Shown: in pieces, positions 44,545 to 54,161 of the stretch
Position numbering within the stretch: position 1 is the stretch's first letter
Layout of the letters: every line of letters begins with the position of its first letter
Origin: Runella sp. MFBS21
GTDB lineage: Bacteria > Bacteroidota > Bacteroidia > Cytophagales > Spirosomataceae
Direction of reading: 5' to 3'
Assembly (NCBI RefSeq): GCF_029433105.1
Contig: NZ_JARNTW010000010.1
Coordinates: 62,001-126,000 of the forward strand
DNA length: 64,000 bases
Notes under the pieces: model-generated
What the model saw: only the letters and a program-made list of their open reading frames with translations
Told to the model about the DNA's origin: nothing
Database searches by the model: none
Translations under genes and position numbers: made by a program

Positions 44545-46356
44545 CTAGATAGGAATTTGGACAACGATTTTGGTGCCGAGGGCGTTGCCATGCATATCCA
44601 TTAAATCTTCGATTTTGATATTGGTATTGGTATGATAAATTTGATTGATAAGCTCTATACGTTGGGCGGTGACTTTCAGCCCAAAAGACTTATGTTTGGT
44701 AGCCGATTTGCTTCTAAACTCAGCTGCTTTGGCGCGCCCTACCCCATCATCTGTCACGGTCACAATGAGTAGGTGATCGCTTTGGTGCTGTACATCGATA
44801 ATGACGGTGCCGCCTTCTTCTTTGTGCATCAGGCCATGCCAAATGGCATTTTCGACAAAAGGCTGAATCAATAAAGGGGGGATTTGGATAGTATCCGTAT
44901 CGACAGAAGGTGCAATGTTGATTTTATAACTAAATTTTTGTTGGAATCTCATCGCTTCCATTTCAATGTATAGCTGTAGGGTTTCAAGTTCATTAGAAAG
45001 GGTTACTTTTTCGGAGCGGGAGTTTTCTAAAACCAGCCTGATGAGTTTGGCAAATTTGCTCAGATAAGAGGAGGCGGTATCGGAGTTGTTGTGGGCGGCG
45101 TAGTATTGTATGGAATTAAGACAATTAAAAATAAAATGCGGATTCATCTGAGCGCGCAGAGCAGCGATTTCGGTCTGGGCGATACGCTGCTGATATTCGG
45201 CTTCTTGCTTTTCTTTTTTCTCAGCTAGGAGGCTGTTTCGGTATAATAAAATAATGACAAAAGCTACCAACAAAAAAGCAATAATCAAAAACAGGCGACT
45301 GATGTCTTGGGCTTCGGAGGCTTGTTTTTGGAGTAGCCTATCTTTTTCGTACTGAGCTTTGTAAAGCTCAATACGACTTTCGAAGTTTTCATAAAACATA
45401 GAGTCTTTTTGATCCAAAGAAAGTAAAGAGTATTCTAGCGCTTTTTGATAATCTCCCAATGCTCTGTAGGTATGAGTAGATAGGTAATAAGACCAAAAAA
45501 TCTGTTGGCTCGAATGGTATTTCTGGGAATATTTTAACGCTTCTTGGGCATAATAAATGGCTTCTTTGAATTGATCGCGTCTTAGATAAAGCCCCGCCAT
45601 TTCATTGAAAATAGCTCCTTGGGCAAATACATTTTCTAATTTGTCAGCAATGACTTTTACTTTTTGAAAATGAATAATGGCAGAGTCCAAATCATTCTGC
45701 ATTACTTTTTGATAGCCCAAACTCCAGTTGACGAGGCCTATCCCAAAGTCAGATTTGGCACGTTGATAGTCTTTTAGGGCAGATTGATAATAATACGTCG
45801 CCTGCGCAAAATCTTGCTGACCTCGGTATATATCTCCAAAGTTTACTTTACAACGTACCACCATGCTATCGTTTTTAAGTTTTTTAAAAATCACAATGGC
45901 CTTATTATAATAAACCTTGGCCGAATCCCATTGCTTAAATTCGGCATGACAATCGCCAATAAATCGTAAGGCATGCGCTTCGTGCAATGGCCACCCTATG
46001 GCCTGAGACAGGGTAAGGCCTCGTCTTGAAAGGTCCATCACATTGGGGTAGCGTCCGTCAAATACCAAATAATTGCTTTGTTCGTGCATTGCTCTTATTT
46101 GTCCTTCTATCCATTTAATTTCTTGAGAAAGTAGCAAAGCTTTGCGAGCAAAACTAGCTACCGTATCTACATTTTTAAACTGGTAATGATGAGCTATTTG
46201 GCAATAGGCCATTACTAGGCTTGTATCTCGCTGATAAGAAGGGGAGCGTTTTTGGAGTAAGCGGATTTTTTGGAAGAGTATATCTACCGAAGCAAACACT
46301 GCCGAAGAAGGTAGTAGAAGCCCTAGGAGGATAATATGTGAATATTTTTTTTTCAA
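44545..46356 (-). CDS. LytS-type sensor histidine kinase with TPR sensor region
   Basis: About 603 aa if translation starts at TTG 46356, which gives a signal-like N terminus (MKKKYSHIILLGLLLPSSAV); the frame runs to TTG 46422 but without a leader. TPR repeats fill the periplasmic part (about 35-340). One transmembrane helix follows (LFLIIAFLLVAFVIILLY), then a coiled coil. The kinase core has the histidine box MNPHFIFNCLNSIQYYAA (His phospho-acceptor), the N box PPLLIQPFVENAIWHGLM and G box VTDDGVGRAKA. This is the HPK8/LytS type. It is 22 bp ahead of its response regulator and 80% or so similar by eye in its core to the two kinases upstream. Confidence 0.9.
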   Translation of the reverse strand: MKKKYSHIILLGLLLPSSAVFASVDILFQKIRLLQKRSPSYQRDTSLVMAYCQIAHHYQFKNVDTVASFARKALLLSQEIKWIEGQIRAMHEQSNYLVFDGRYPNVMDLSRRGLTLSQAIGWPLHEAHALRFIGDCHAEFKQWDSAKVYYNKAIVIFKKLKNDSMVVRCKVNFGDIYRGQQDFAQATYYYQSALKDYQRAKSDFGIGLVNWSLGYQKVMQNDLDSAIIHFQKVKVIADKLENVFAQGAIFNEMAGLYLRRDQFKEAIYYAQEALKYSQKYHSSQQIFWSYYLSTHTYRALGDYQKALEYSLLSLDQKDSMFYENFESRIELYKAQYEKDRLLQKQASEAQDISRLFLIIAFLLVAFVIILLYRNSLLAEKKEKQEAEYQQRIAQTEIAALRAQMNPHFIFNCLNSIQYYAAHNNSDTASSYLSKFAKLIRLVLENSRSEKVTLSNELETLQLYIEMEAMRFQQKFSYKINIAPSVDTDTIQIPPLLIQPFVENAIWHGLMHKEEGGTVIIDVQHQSDHLLIVTVTDDGVGRAKAAEFRSKSATKHKSFGLKVTAQRIELINQIYHTNTNIKIEDLMDMHGNALGTKIVVQIPI

Positions 46357-46471
46357 AGTAGTAGGTAGATGATTATGGGCACATAAGTTAGTAGTAAAAT
46401 ATGGGATTTTAAGAATATTCAATCTTTTTAGGAGGCTTGAAATGGCTTCATATTGAGATAAATAGGCTTAG

Positions 46472-48610
46472 TTATAAAGGAATATTTACAATTACTTTGG
46501 TTCCTTCAGCCTCGCCTTGCACATTAGTCATATCTTCTATTTTGATATAGGTATGAGTATGGTAAATTTGATTGATGAGTTCGATTCGTTCGGCGGTTAC
46601 TTTCATCCCAAAAGACTTATGTTTGGTGGCCGATTTGCTTTTGAATTCAGCAGCTTTGGCCCGGCCCACGCCATCATCACAAATAATGACCTGAAGGTGG
46701 CTATCGTCAGGTTGGGTGACGGCGATTGCGACAGTGCCGCCTTCTTCTTTGTGCATCAGACCGTGCCAAATGGCATTTTCGACAAAAGGCTGTAGCAACA
46801 GCGGTGGAATCTGAATGAGATCGGTATCGATTGAGGGGGCGACTTGGATTTGATAGCGGACTTTTTGCTGAAATCTCATGGCTTCCATTTCGATATACAA
46901 ACGTAGCGTTTCGAGTTCGTTGGTAAGGGTTACTTTTTCGGAACGAGAGTTTTCTAAGACAAGCCTGATAAGTCGCGAAAACTTAGTAAGGTAATCGGAG
47001 GCGGTATCGGCCTCGTTGCGAGCGGCATAGTACTGAATGGAGTTGAGGCAGTTGAAGATAAAATGAGGATTCATTTGCGCTCTTAATGCCGAAATTTCGG
47101 TTTGGGCAATGCGTTGTTGGTATTCGGCTTCTCGCTGTTTAAATTTATATTTTTGTTTTGATTGATACACCATTACTATCATACCTGCTCCTACAAGAAG
47201 CAATGTAATCACTGTTAGTCCAAACCACAAATTCCGGTTTTGTTCTTGAAATGAAAGTTTTTCTTCTAATTGCTGAATCGTCAATTTTTCGAGTCGGTCT
47301 TCGTAGCGGCGTTTTTCGGTGAGTCGCTCTAGGTTTTTGGCTTGGTCTTGGCTGATGACCTGTTCCTTTTCTAGTTTTTCTTGTAGAAGTACTTCTTTGA
47401 GGCGTTGATTCTCGATTTCATTTTTGTATTGAGAAAGCGACAGTTGCTGGATTTGATTGTTTTTGGCGAGTATTTGTTTTTCGTTGTCAGATTTTACTTG
47501 CTGGATATCATACTTCTTGATAAGCTCATCTATTTCTTTACTTTTTTTAACAACTTCGAGCGAATCTTTGATTAAAATGTAGTTTTGATAATGAAACAGG
47601 GCTTTTTCATAATCTCCCAATCCTAGGTAAGAATCATACAAAATCTTGGAAGCTTCTTTATAAACATTAGAATATTTCTTAAACTTCCGAGCTACGACAT
47701 TGACTAAAATTGTTTCTCCTTTGGTAGCGGCTTTGTCATATTCCTTTTTTTTTAGGTGCATTCGGGCGGTGGTAAAATTGATGCTCTCATCGAGCGGAAT
47801 TTGAAGTTTATCAAAAAGTGCTTTGGCTTGATTGATAGAGTTTTCGGCTTCAGTATATCTCTCTAGCTCAATGTAAGATTGGGCAATAGAAGCATACAAA
47901 TAAGCCAGTCCAATTCCTTGATTGAATTTTTTGACTTCTTCGAGCGCATGGAGATAGGCCTCCAACGAAACCGCAAAATGTTTTTTCCTTTCGTTGGTTT
48001 CGGCAAGGGCGATGTACAAATTATAAAGGTCGGGGGCGCGCTGTTTTTCGTCAACGAAAGTTTTTTTTATATCACTTATGAGGGTTTCGATGTAAGAGGT
48101 CGCGTTGGGGTTGTCGGTTTTAGCATAAATCACCCCAATGAGGCGACGCACAAAGAAGCGCTGCTTGGAAGTAATGTTTGGAATAAAAAGGACGTTGTTT
48201 AGGATCTCAACGGATTCTTGATAATTGGAACGAAATCTTTCCAAAAATTCCGCTTTTTTTATCATTCCTTCGGCCTTATAAAAATTGTTTTTGAGATGTG
48301 AGGCTTCTTCGATAGTTTGGTTGGCCCAGTAGAGCGAGCTGTCTCTTTGGGTGATAGACGTGTAAGTATATAAATAGGCTAAATACACGTACGTTTTCAA
48401 TTTTAAAGTATCGCGCGTAATGGCTTTAGGAATTTTTGAGAGCTGAGTCAAGTAATAGAAATGCTCCTTTTTGATAGAATCGACATAACTCAGATTAAAT
48501 CGTTTATCTACATTGAGCAAACGAGGGCTGCTTACTTCTTGCGCCATGGTATTCATATAGCAGGCCGTAAACAGTAGAGCACAGAGTATATTTTGGGCAA
48601 TATTTTTCAA
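46472..48610 (-). CDS. LytS-type sensor histidine kinase with TPR sensor and long coiled coil
   Basis: 712 aa, starting at TTG 48610 with a signal peptide ending MAQ (MKNIAQNILCALLFTACYMN). TPR-like helices cover about 45-360; a long coiled coil (about 365-460, rich in Gln, Glu, Lys) leads to a transmembrane helix (LWFGLTVITLLLVGAGMIVM) and the LytS kinase core: MNPHFIFNCLNSIQYYAARN, LLLQPFVENAIWHGLMHK and ICDDGVGRAKAAEF. The core is a paralog of the kinase on either side. Its nearest downstream gene is kinase 1, 115 bp away, so it probably shares the same response regulator. Confidence 0.92.
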   Translation of the reverse strand: MKNIAQNILCALLFTACYMNTMAQEVSSPRLLNVDKRFNLSYVDSIKKEHFYYLTQLSKIPKAITRDTLKLKTYVYLAYLYTYTSITQRDSSLYWANQTIEEASHLKNNFYKAEGMIKKAEFLERFRSNYQESVEILNNVLFIPNITSKQRFFVRRLIGVIYAKTDNPNATSYIETLISDIKKTFVDEKQRAPDLYNLYIALAETNERKKHFAVSLEAYLHALEEVKKFNQGIGLAYLYASIAQSYIELERYTEAENSINQAKALFDKLQIPLDESINFTTARMHLKKKEYDKAATKGETILVNVVARKFKKYSNVYKEASKILYDSYLGLGDYEKALFHYQNYILIKDSLEVVKKSKEIDELIKKYDIQQVKSDNEKQILAKNNQIQQLSLSQYKNEIENQRLKEVLLQEKLEKEQVISQDQAKNLERLTEKRRYEDRLEKLTIQQLEEKLSFQEQNRNLWFGLTVITLLLVGAGMIVMVYQSKQKYKFKQREAEYQQRIAQTEISALRAQMNPHFIFNCLNSIQYYAARNEADTASDYLTKFSRLIRLVLENSRSEKVTLTNELETLRLYIEMEAMRFQQKVRYQIQVAPSIDTDLIQIPPLLLQPFVENAIWHGLMHKEEGGTVAIAVTQPDDSHLQVIICDDGVGRAKAAEFKSKSATKHKSFGMKVTAERIELINQIYHTHTYIKIEDMTNVQGEAEGTKVIVNIPL

Positions 48611-48730
48611 GTGTTTATAAATATAAAAAACAGTTAGGCAAGTTAAACCAGAAAAAAAACATCCACCATTAAGGTCGGGTAGATTGTCTAAAACAGCGCA
48701 CGAATGGTATCGATTTTGAGTAAATGGAAA

Positions 48731-51700
48731 TTAGAGCGGAATTTCGATAATGATTTTTGTTCCTTGTGCTTTGTCAAAAGCATCTTTCAAATCCACAATT
48801 TGAATTTTGGAGTGAGTCTTATAAAATTGGTTGATAAGGTCGATACGCTCGGCAGTTACTTTCATGCCAAATGATTTTTGTTTAGTCGCCGACTTGCTCT
48901 TAAATTGGGCAGCTTTGGCTCTTCCTACGCCGTCATCTATCACCATCACTCGAAGAAGGTTGTCGTGGGGCTGTTGTACCTTTATAGATACCATGCCTCC
49001 TTCGGGTTTGTGCATGAGCCCATGCCAAATGGCATTTTCTACAAACGGCTGAATCAAAAGAGGGGGAATTTGAATATTTTCGGTATCTACCGAAGCATCT
49101 ACCTCAAATTGATACCTTACTTTTTGTTGAAACCTCATGGCTTCCATTTCAATATAAAGCTTGAGGGTTTCGAGCTCATTCAATAAAGTAACTTTTTCGG
49201 AACGAGAATTTTCTAACACAAGTCTGATGAGTCTCGAAAACTTGCTCAGGTATTCGGAAGCCGTATCGGCATCGTTACGAGCCGCAAAATACTGGATAGA
49301 ATTAAGGCAATTGAAAATAAAGTGGGGGTTCATTTGTGCTCTCAATGCCGCGATTTCTGTTTGGGCGATGTGCTGTTGGTATTGTGCTTCTCGTTGTTGA
49401 CGCAGGGCTTCTTGGGCTTCAAGGCGGCTCTTGAGGGTTTGTTGTGCTAGCCTATATCGATAAAGAGTATAAATAATGGCCGCTGCTGCTACCGCTAAAA
49501 GGGATATAAACCACCAAGTTTTCCAAAAAGGTGGCTCAATGATGATACTAATAGTGCGAATCTTTCCCCAAGTTCCCTCAAAATTAGCCCCTTTGATTTG
49601 GAGGGTGTATTTTCCAGGCGGTACATTGGTGAAGGTAGCCAAAGGGATGTTGCCACACATCACCCATTCTTTGTTGAAGCCTATGAGTCGATAAGCGTAC
49701 TGATTTTTATGGTTTTGAGTGTACGATAAAGCAGAGAAGCCAATGGTAAAGAAGTTTTGGTTATAATCTAGGGTAATTTGAGATGTTAAATTAAGATTTT
49801 TTGTCAGAGGTAGTTCTTTGTCAAATACCTTTAAAAAACTGAAAATGACTTTAGGGGTTTGTTTTGTACGACGAATATCGGAGGGGTAAAATCTAAACTT
49901 GTCAAAAAAAAGCTCACCTTTATCTCCCTTTACAAACGTTCCAAACTGAAAAACCCGTAAATCATATTCGGCACCTAAGTACTTAATTTGACCCGTTTCG
50001 GGAATATACTGTATGAGTGCATTGGCACTTTTTAACCATACTGAGCCGTCATCGGTAAGGTGAATATTAGTAATAACATCTTTGGGGTCGAGAGTCACAC
50101 GCTGCCATTGGTCCGTCGAAAAATCATACTTCCAAAGTCCGTGATCAGTAGCGGCAATCCAGACTACTCCTCTTTTGGGGTCTTCTACTATTTTATTAAT
50201 AGAAATATTGGTGACAGGCGAACTTTTGTAAATAGCATCTTTAAGAATTAATTTATCGGTTTTAGGATCATACCACCGTACGAAGTTGTCGTCCCAGCTC
50301 CCCATCCATACTATCCCTCTGTGGTCGACCATAGCGCACCTGAGGCGTTGATTATTTATTTCCTTTTCTATACTTTTTATATTGGTAAAAGTACGAGCGG
50401 TAGCGTTGTATTTGATGAGCAACCCTTCGGTGCTGGGACTAGTGTATGTGACGGGTATCCATATATTTCCGGCTTTATCGGAAGCAATACTCATTACTTG
50501 ATAAAGTTCATTGGTATGCCATAGGGTGTTTTGGATAGGTACTTTGATATTGAGCATTCGTTGCTGTCTTAAATCCCACTGCCATATACTGCCTCCCTCT
50601 ATTTTGCCCACAAACCAAATGACCTGATTGATACTATCTGCATACGCTTGATTGATGATTTGTTCTGGTTTTTTAGGAATAGGTTGTCTGAGAAGGGAGG
50701 TTGTTTGCCCACTTTTTTCGTTGTAGCGGGCGAGTACAAATCCTTGCGGGGTTTCGTATGTAAAATACAAATACCCTTGGTATTGACACAGTATTCGTAC
50801 TTTATCATATTGTATTTTGAGGGGAATTCTTTTGAAGAGCTGATTTTCGAGATTCAGATAAGCGACAGAAGCATCGCCATTAGCGATTTCTTTGCCTATC
50901 CACACTGTATGCCGGTGGCCTATAAATGCAGAATTTGGGTGAGTTGGTGGAGAAAATTTGTCGCCCAGAATGTGGGGATAGAGATGGAGCGTTTTAGAAA
51001 GAGTATCAAATATAGTCACTCCTTGCTTAGAGATAAGAAGTATTTTGTGGTTTGTGAAAGGGTTAAGTTGATAAATCTGGTTGGCATCTAAATTTGGGAA
51101 ATGATACTGCTTCCAAGTGGCACTTGGGAGGTGGAAGCGAAGAAGCCCATAATGCCCCCATGCCCCTACCCACACGTTTTGGGCACTCGAATCTGTCAAT
51201 ACACTATTGATATCAAGCTCTTGAAAGGCTTGCGTTTTGCTTTTGGAATCAGGGTCATGGGCATTTCCTAAGGGATAGCGGATGAGTACATTGCTACCAG
51301 GGTGATAATATCCAAGACAAGAGTGAGGAAGGTGCTTGTCGGATGCGGTATACACTACACCCCACACCCTGCCTTTGGCATCTGTATGTAAGGGTTTTAG
51401 GAGCACCAATGAGGTATCAGAATCATATTGTTGGGTGTAGCCATTGAGAATAGCAGGAAGCTTAATGTGTCTAAATTTCTTGTTTTGAGGATTAAATTCA
51501 AATACAGGTGCACGGACGTTGTTGGAGGTAGCAGGAAACAAAAAATAGATTTTACCGTCGGCCGCCGAAGTATATCCCCACACTTGATAATTTTGGACGA
51601 GAGGAGTGTGGAAAAATTCAAATTTTTCATTGATAGGAGAATACAGCGCCACGCCCTTATCGGTAAGCGACCATACCTGACCTTTGGGTGTGATATTGAT

Positions 51701-52009
51701 ACCATAATAAGGCAGAGAATCATAAACTTTAGAATAATGCCCGTCGTAGCGTATCAAGGTCTGATTGTCGGCTATAAACCACAGATACCCTTCTCGGTCT
51801 TGCATTCTCATTTCTTTGGAAAATGCTTGTTTTAAAATATCATTTTCGACGGTAAATGGGTCAAATCTTAAATATGGCTCTCCCACAATCACTTTAGAAG
51901 GAGCTAGGAATATAGTCTCAACACGTTGGGCTTTAACATAAATCAAAGCCCAAATAAAAATAAAAGCAGTGTAAACGAATCGATGAGCCAACATGTAGTA
52001 CTTTTTCAA
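48731..52009 (-). CDS. Propeller-sensor LytS-type histidine kinase
   Basis: 1092 aa, starting at TTG 52009 (MKKYYMLAHRFVYTAFIFIW, then YVKAQ); ATG 51994 is an alternative. The periplasmic region is a two-component-regulator propeller (Reg_prop repeats, about 35-730), with units such as GIVWMGSWDDNFVRWYD and GVVWIAATDHGLWKYD. A Y_Y_Y immunoglobulin-like domain follows (about 740-820, with QYAYRLIGFNKEWV). One transmembrane helix (about 835-855), a coiled coil and the LytS kinase core end the protein: MNPHFIFNCLNSIQYFAARN, LLIQPFVENAIWHGLMHK, VIDDGVGRAKAAQF. Unlike the HisKA hybrid kinases usually carrying this sensor type, it has no receiver or HTH domain. Confidence 0.93.
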   Translation of the reverse strand: MKKYYMLAHRFVYTAFIFIWALIYVKAQRVETIFLAPSKVIVGEPYLRFDPFTVENDILKQAFSKEMRMQDREGYLWFIADNQTLIRYDGHYSKVYDSLPYYGINITPKGQVWSLTDKGVALYSPINEKFEFFHTPLVQNYQVWGYTSAADGKIYFLFPATSNNVRAPVFEFNPQNKKFRHIKLPAILNGYTQQYDSDTSLVLLKPLHTDAKGRVWGVVYTASDKHLPHSCLGYYHPGSNVLIRYPLGNAHDPDSKSKTQAFQELDINSVLTDSSAQNVWVGAWGHYGLLRFHLPSATWKQYHFPNLDANQIYQLNPFTNHKILLISKQGVTIFDTLSKTLHLYPHILGDKFSPPTHPNSAFIGHRHTVWIGKEIANGDASVAYLNLENQLFKRIPLKIQYDKVRILCQYQGYLYFTYETPQGFVLARYNEKSGQTTSLLRQPIPKKPEQIINQAYADSINQVIWFVGKIEGGSIWQWDLRQQRMLNIKVPIQNTLWHTNELYQVMSIASDKAGNIWIPVTYTSPSTEGLLIKYNATARTFTNIKSIEKEINNQRLRCAMVDHRGIVWMGSWDDNFVRWYDPKTDKLILKDAIYKSSPVTNISINKIVEDPKRGVVWIAATDHGLWKYDFSTDQWQRVTLDPKDVITNIHLTDDGSVWLKSANALIQYIPETGQIKYLGAEYDLRVFQFGTFVKGDKGELFFDKFRFYPSDIRRTKQTPKVIFSFLKVFDKELPLTKNLNLTSQITLDYNQNFFTIGFSALSYTQNHKNQYAYRLIGFNKEWVMCGNIPLATFTNVPPGKYTLQIKGANFEGTWGKIRTISIIIEPPFWKTWWFISLLAVAAAAIIYTLYRYRLAQQTLKSRLEAQEALRQQREAQYQQHIAQTEIAALRAQMNPHFIFNCLNSIQYFAARNDADTASEYLSKFSRLIRLVLENSRSEKVTLLNELETLKLYIEMEAMRFQQKVRYQFEVDASVDTENIQIPPLLIQPFVENAIWHGLMHKPEGGMVSIKVQQPHDNLLRVMVIDDGVGRAKAAQFKSKSATKQKSFGMKVTAERIDLINQFYKTHSKIQIVDLKDAFDKAQGTKIIIEIPL

Positions 52010-52200
52010 ATTCTAATTTAGATAGTAAAAAGGGGATGTGAAAGAATAAGAACCTCAAATGCTGAATCTCTAGGGCGAATGGTCGGATTTGTGAGGGAGA
52101 GACATAAACGACCTCAGGATAAGGCTTCTTTTATAAAAAATAAAAATGGCCGTTCGCCTACTAAACAAGTTCATTCACCCAAAAAAACGCACAACTCACC

Positions 52201-52262
52201 CGAGTTGAATGGAACTCGTTGTCCACTACTTCTACCTTAGTATCAAGTTTAGACTAAACTTG
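52201..52262. promoter_or_regulatory. Perfect 19-bp palindrome and second inverted repeat before a LytTR gene
   Basis: caagtttagactaaacttg (52244-52262) is a perfect palindrome with a single central base, ending 8 bp before the LytTR ATG at 52271. Just upstream cgagtt/aactcg (52201-52218) forms another inverted repeat, overlapping caactc/gagttg. The region lies between divergent genes (kinase 3 and the solo LytTR gene) and could be an autoregulatory operator. Confidence 0.6.
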
Positions 52263-52270
52263 TATCTTTT

Positions 52271-52609
52271 ATGGAAACCAATTTACCCTCTTTGAAACCA
52301 CAAAAACTGGTAGAAAAAACCGTGACAGAAGAAATCGTCCATATTGAAGGAGACGGTAACTATAGTCGGGTAGTGATGCTCAATGGACGTTTTGCGGTAG
52401 TGACCCAAAATATCCAGCTTCTACATCAAAATCTTCCTCCTCAGTTTATACGGATTCATAAATCTTACGTAATCAATGTGCAGTATTTGGCAAAGATACT
52501 AGCTCGGCAAAAAATGCTCTTGCTTACCAACGGAATGAGGTTGCCCATTGCAAGGCGACGATACACGGAAGTGAAAAATATATTCAAAAATTATCAAAAA
52601 TCTGCCTAG
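52271..52609 (+). CDS. Stand-alone LytTR DNA-binding protein
   Basis: 112 aa from ATG 52271. LytTR landmarks: VHIEGDGNYSRVVMLNGRFA, NLPPQFIRIHKSYVINVQYL and MLLLTNGMRLPIARRRYTEV. No receiver domain is present. It is divergent from the propeller kinase, with a perfect palindrome next to its start codon. Together with the other receiver-less LytTR at 43257-43649 it frames the kinase array. It may compete with, or act downstream of, the phosphorylated regulator at the same sites. Confidence 0.88.
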   Translation: METNLPSLKPQKLVEKTVTEEIVHIEGDGNYSRVVMLNGRFAVVTQNIQLLHQNLPPQFIRIHKSYVINVQYLAKILARQKMLLLTNGMRLPIARRRYTEVKNIFKNYQKSA

Positions 52610-52950
52610 CTGTAGCTTAAAAGAACGCTAATTACTTATGAAATACTCTTTTGACCTTTCCCCAAAAAGCTTTCAGACTATTCCACTTACCAGTTAGGGA
52701 TAAATGTTTAGGAGTATTCTATAAGTAGATAAATTGATTGACCAAAATTCTGATTCGCTTCTCCTCACTAGGTGTGGCAGGGGATTGGTTTGCCTTTATA
52801 ATAATCTATATCTATAGATATAAAGTAATAATTTTTCTAATACAGCCATTCACCAAAATTGGGGATTTTGTAGAGGCTATTTATGCCCGACCTTTGAAAT
52901 GTTTTAAAACTCAATCTCACCGCGACGGCGGTAAACAATACGTACTCATA
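52610..52950. other. Gap before the collagen-like lipoprotein gene
   Basis: No gene. It contains a perfect 16-bp palindrome, tatatctatagatata (52807-52822), in an AT-rich patch. An open frame runs upstream from the lipoprotein start through this region to 52738, but codon content is not protein-like and the leader starts at 52951. Confidence 0.5.
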
Positions 52951-53487
52951 ATGAAAAAACTACGCTTCCTCTCGCTAGCACTTATAAGTGCTTCTATGGT
53001 ATTTTTGTTGACTGCTTGCCCTGGGTCACAGGGAGAGCCAGGGCCCGCTGGTGCACAAGGGCCTAAAGGGGATACTGGTGCTCAAGGCCCTGCGGGGCAG
53101 AATGGCAACGCCAATGTGATACAATTCACCTATGGCTCACGGGTATTTAATCCAGTCGCTAATATTGAAGTTACTTACACACTAACAGGCATAACAGCAG
53201 ATATGATAGGGAAGTCAGTCCTTCTTTTATATTTGCAAAATGCGTTAGGTTATTGGTATCCTATACCAGGTGTTTTTGATGGTTCTTATGAGTACCGGAC
53301 TATTATTCGGCCTAGTGCGAATTCAGTAGTAGCAATAAGAAGAACGGACAACACTACCGTAAGTCAGACATTCAATGCAACAAGAATTATTATCATTCCA
53401 GTATCCGACTTGCGTAATGGCCGTAAAGCTGCCGTTGATTATTCCAAATACGAAGAGGTAAAAGCTTACTACAATTTGCCTGATTAA
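52951..53487 (+). CDS. Collagen-like-repeat lipoprotein
   Basis: About 178 aa from ATG 52951. The leader KLRFLSLALISASMVFLLTA ends in a lipobox cysteine followed by PGSQGEPGPAGAQGPKGDTG, seven or so Gly-X-Y collagen-like triplets. The rest (about 50-175) is a beta-rich globular domain with no known family: FTYGSRVFNPVANIEVTYTL and VAIRRTDNTTVSQTFNATRI. Proteins of this shape are frequent in Bacteroidota as small surface lipoproteins of unknown role. The position of the start is set by the leader. It opens a run of exported proteins on the same strand. Confidence 0.85.
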   Translation: MKKLRFLSLALISASMVFLLTACPGSQGEPGPAGAQGPKGDTGAQGPAGQNGNANVIQFTYGSRVFNPVANIEVTYTLTGITADMIGKSVLLLYLQNALGYWYPIPGVFDGSYEYRTIIRPSANSVVAIRRTDNTTVSQTFNATRIIIIPVSDLRNGRKAAVDYSKYEEVKAYYNLPD

Positions 53488-53618
53488 AGGTATAGTCCTC
53501 AGTTTTTAGGTGTAAAACATTATCCCACCTTACACGCTACATCAAAGCGCGTCATGGGAATGCCATGCTCGTAACTGTCCAAGAAAACATAATCCAAGAT
53601 AGTCTATCAAAACATTGA

Positions 53619-54158
53619 ATGGCCATGAAATCTCAAATTCGTCCCTTTTATAGCACTGCTTTAGCGGCTATTTTTCTTGCTACCTTTCTTACAAGTTGTG
53701 GCCTATTTCAGAGTGCAGTGGAAGCCGCTTGGCCTCTATTGGGTACTTACAAAATGAACAATATTCAACTGGAATTGAAATATACTGCCAATGGCGCCTA
53801 TAATCCGAAGGGTACTACTACTCGTTTTCCTAATGATTTACTGGATTTTAGTACAGGTACCGTTACGATGGGCAATGCCACCTACAACTATCGAAACGAA
53901 ACCGTAAACGGCATAAAGAAAGTCGTATTCATCGACCAAAGCACCAAGGAAGATGTAGTTAGTTTCACATATACCCTCAACAATAATGCCCTCACGCTCA
54001 CGTCCGACAACATCATCGTGGGTACTACAGCTCGTGACAGAGCACAAGAGGCATTAGGTTGGGCAGCTATTTTTGGTTTTGGAACTACTACTTTTCCACG
54101 CATTACTTCGGCTACGGATGCATCTTATGGGGCGTTTATTATCAATGCAACCAAATAA
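53619..54158 (+). CDS. Lipocalin-size hypothetical lipoprotein
   Basis: 179 aa from ATG 53619. The leader (MAMKSQIRPFYSTALAAIFL) ends in the lipobox FLTSC. The mature part opens AAWPLLGTYKMNNIQLELKY, the layout of lipocalin-like small beta-barrel lipoproteins (domain DUF4923/lipocalin_5-type) in which a conserved W-x-L-x-x-Y segment begins the barrel. The family call is tentative. The next gene follows after 3 bp, so both are probably co-translated. Confidence 0.72.
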   Translation: MAMKSQIRPFYSTALAAIFLATFLTSCGLFQSAVEAAWPLLGTYKMNNIQLELKYTANGAYNPKGTTTRFPNDLLDFSTGTVTMGNATYNYRNETVNGIKKVVFIDQSTKEDVVSFTYTLNNNALTLTSDNIIVGTTARDRAQEALGWAAIFGFGTTTFPRITSATDASYGAFIINATK

Positions 54159-54161
54159 CAC

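Noticed and set aside
46357-46422. Longer N terminus of the first LytS-type kinase
   Set aside because: The extra residues hide the leader; the TTG at 46356 starts directly at a signal sequence.
52738-52950. 71-residue N-terminal extension of the collagen-like lipoprotein
   Set aside because: The lipoprotein leader begins at 52951; the upstream frame is not protein-like.
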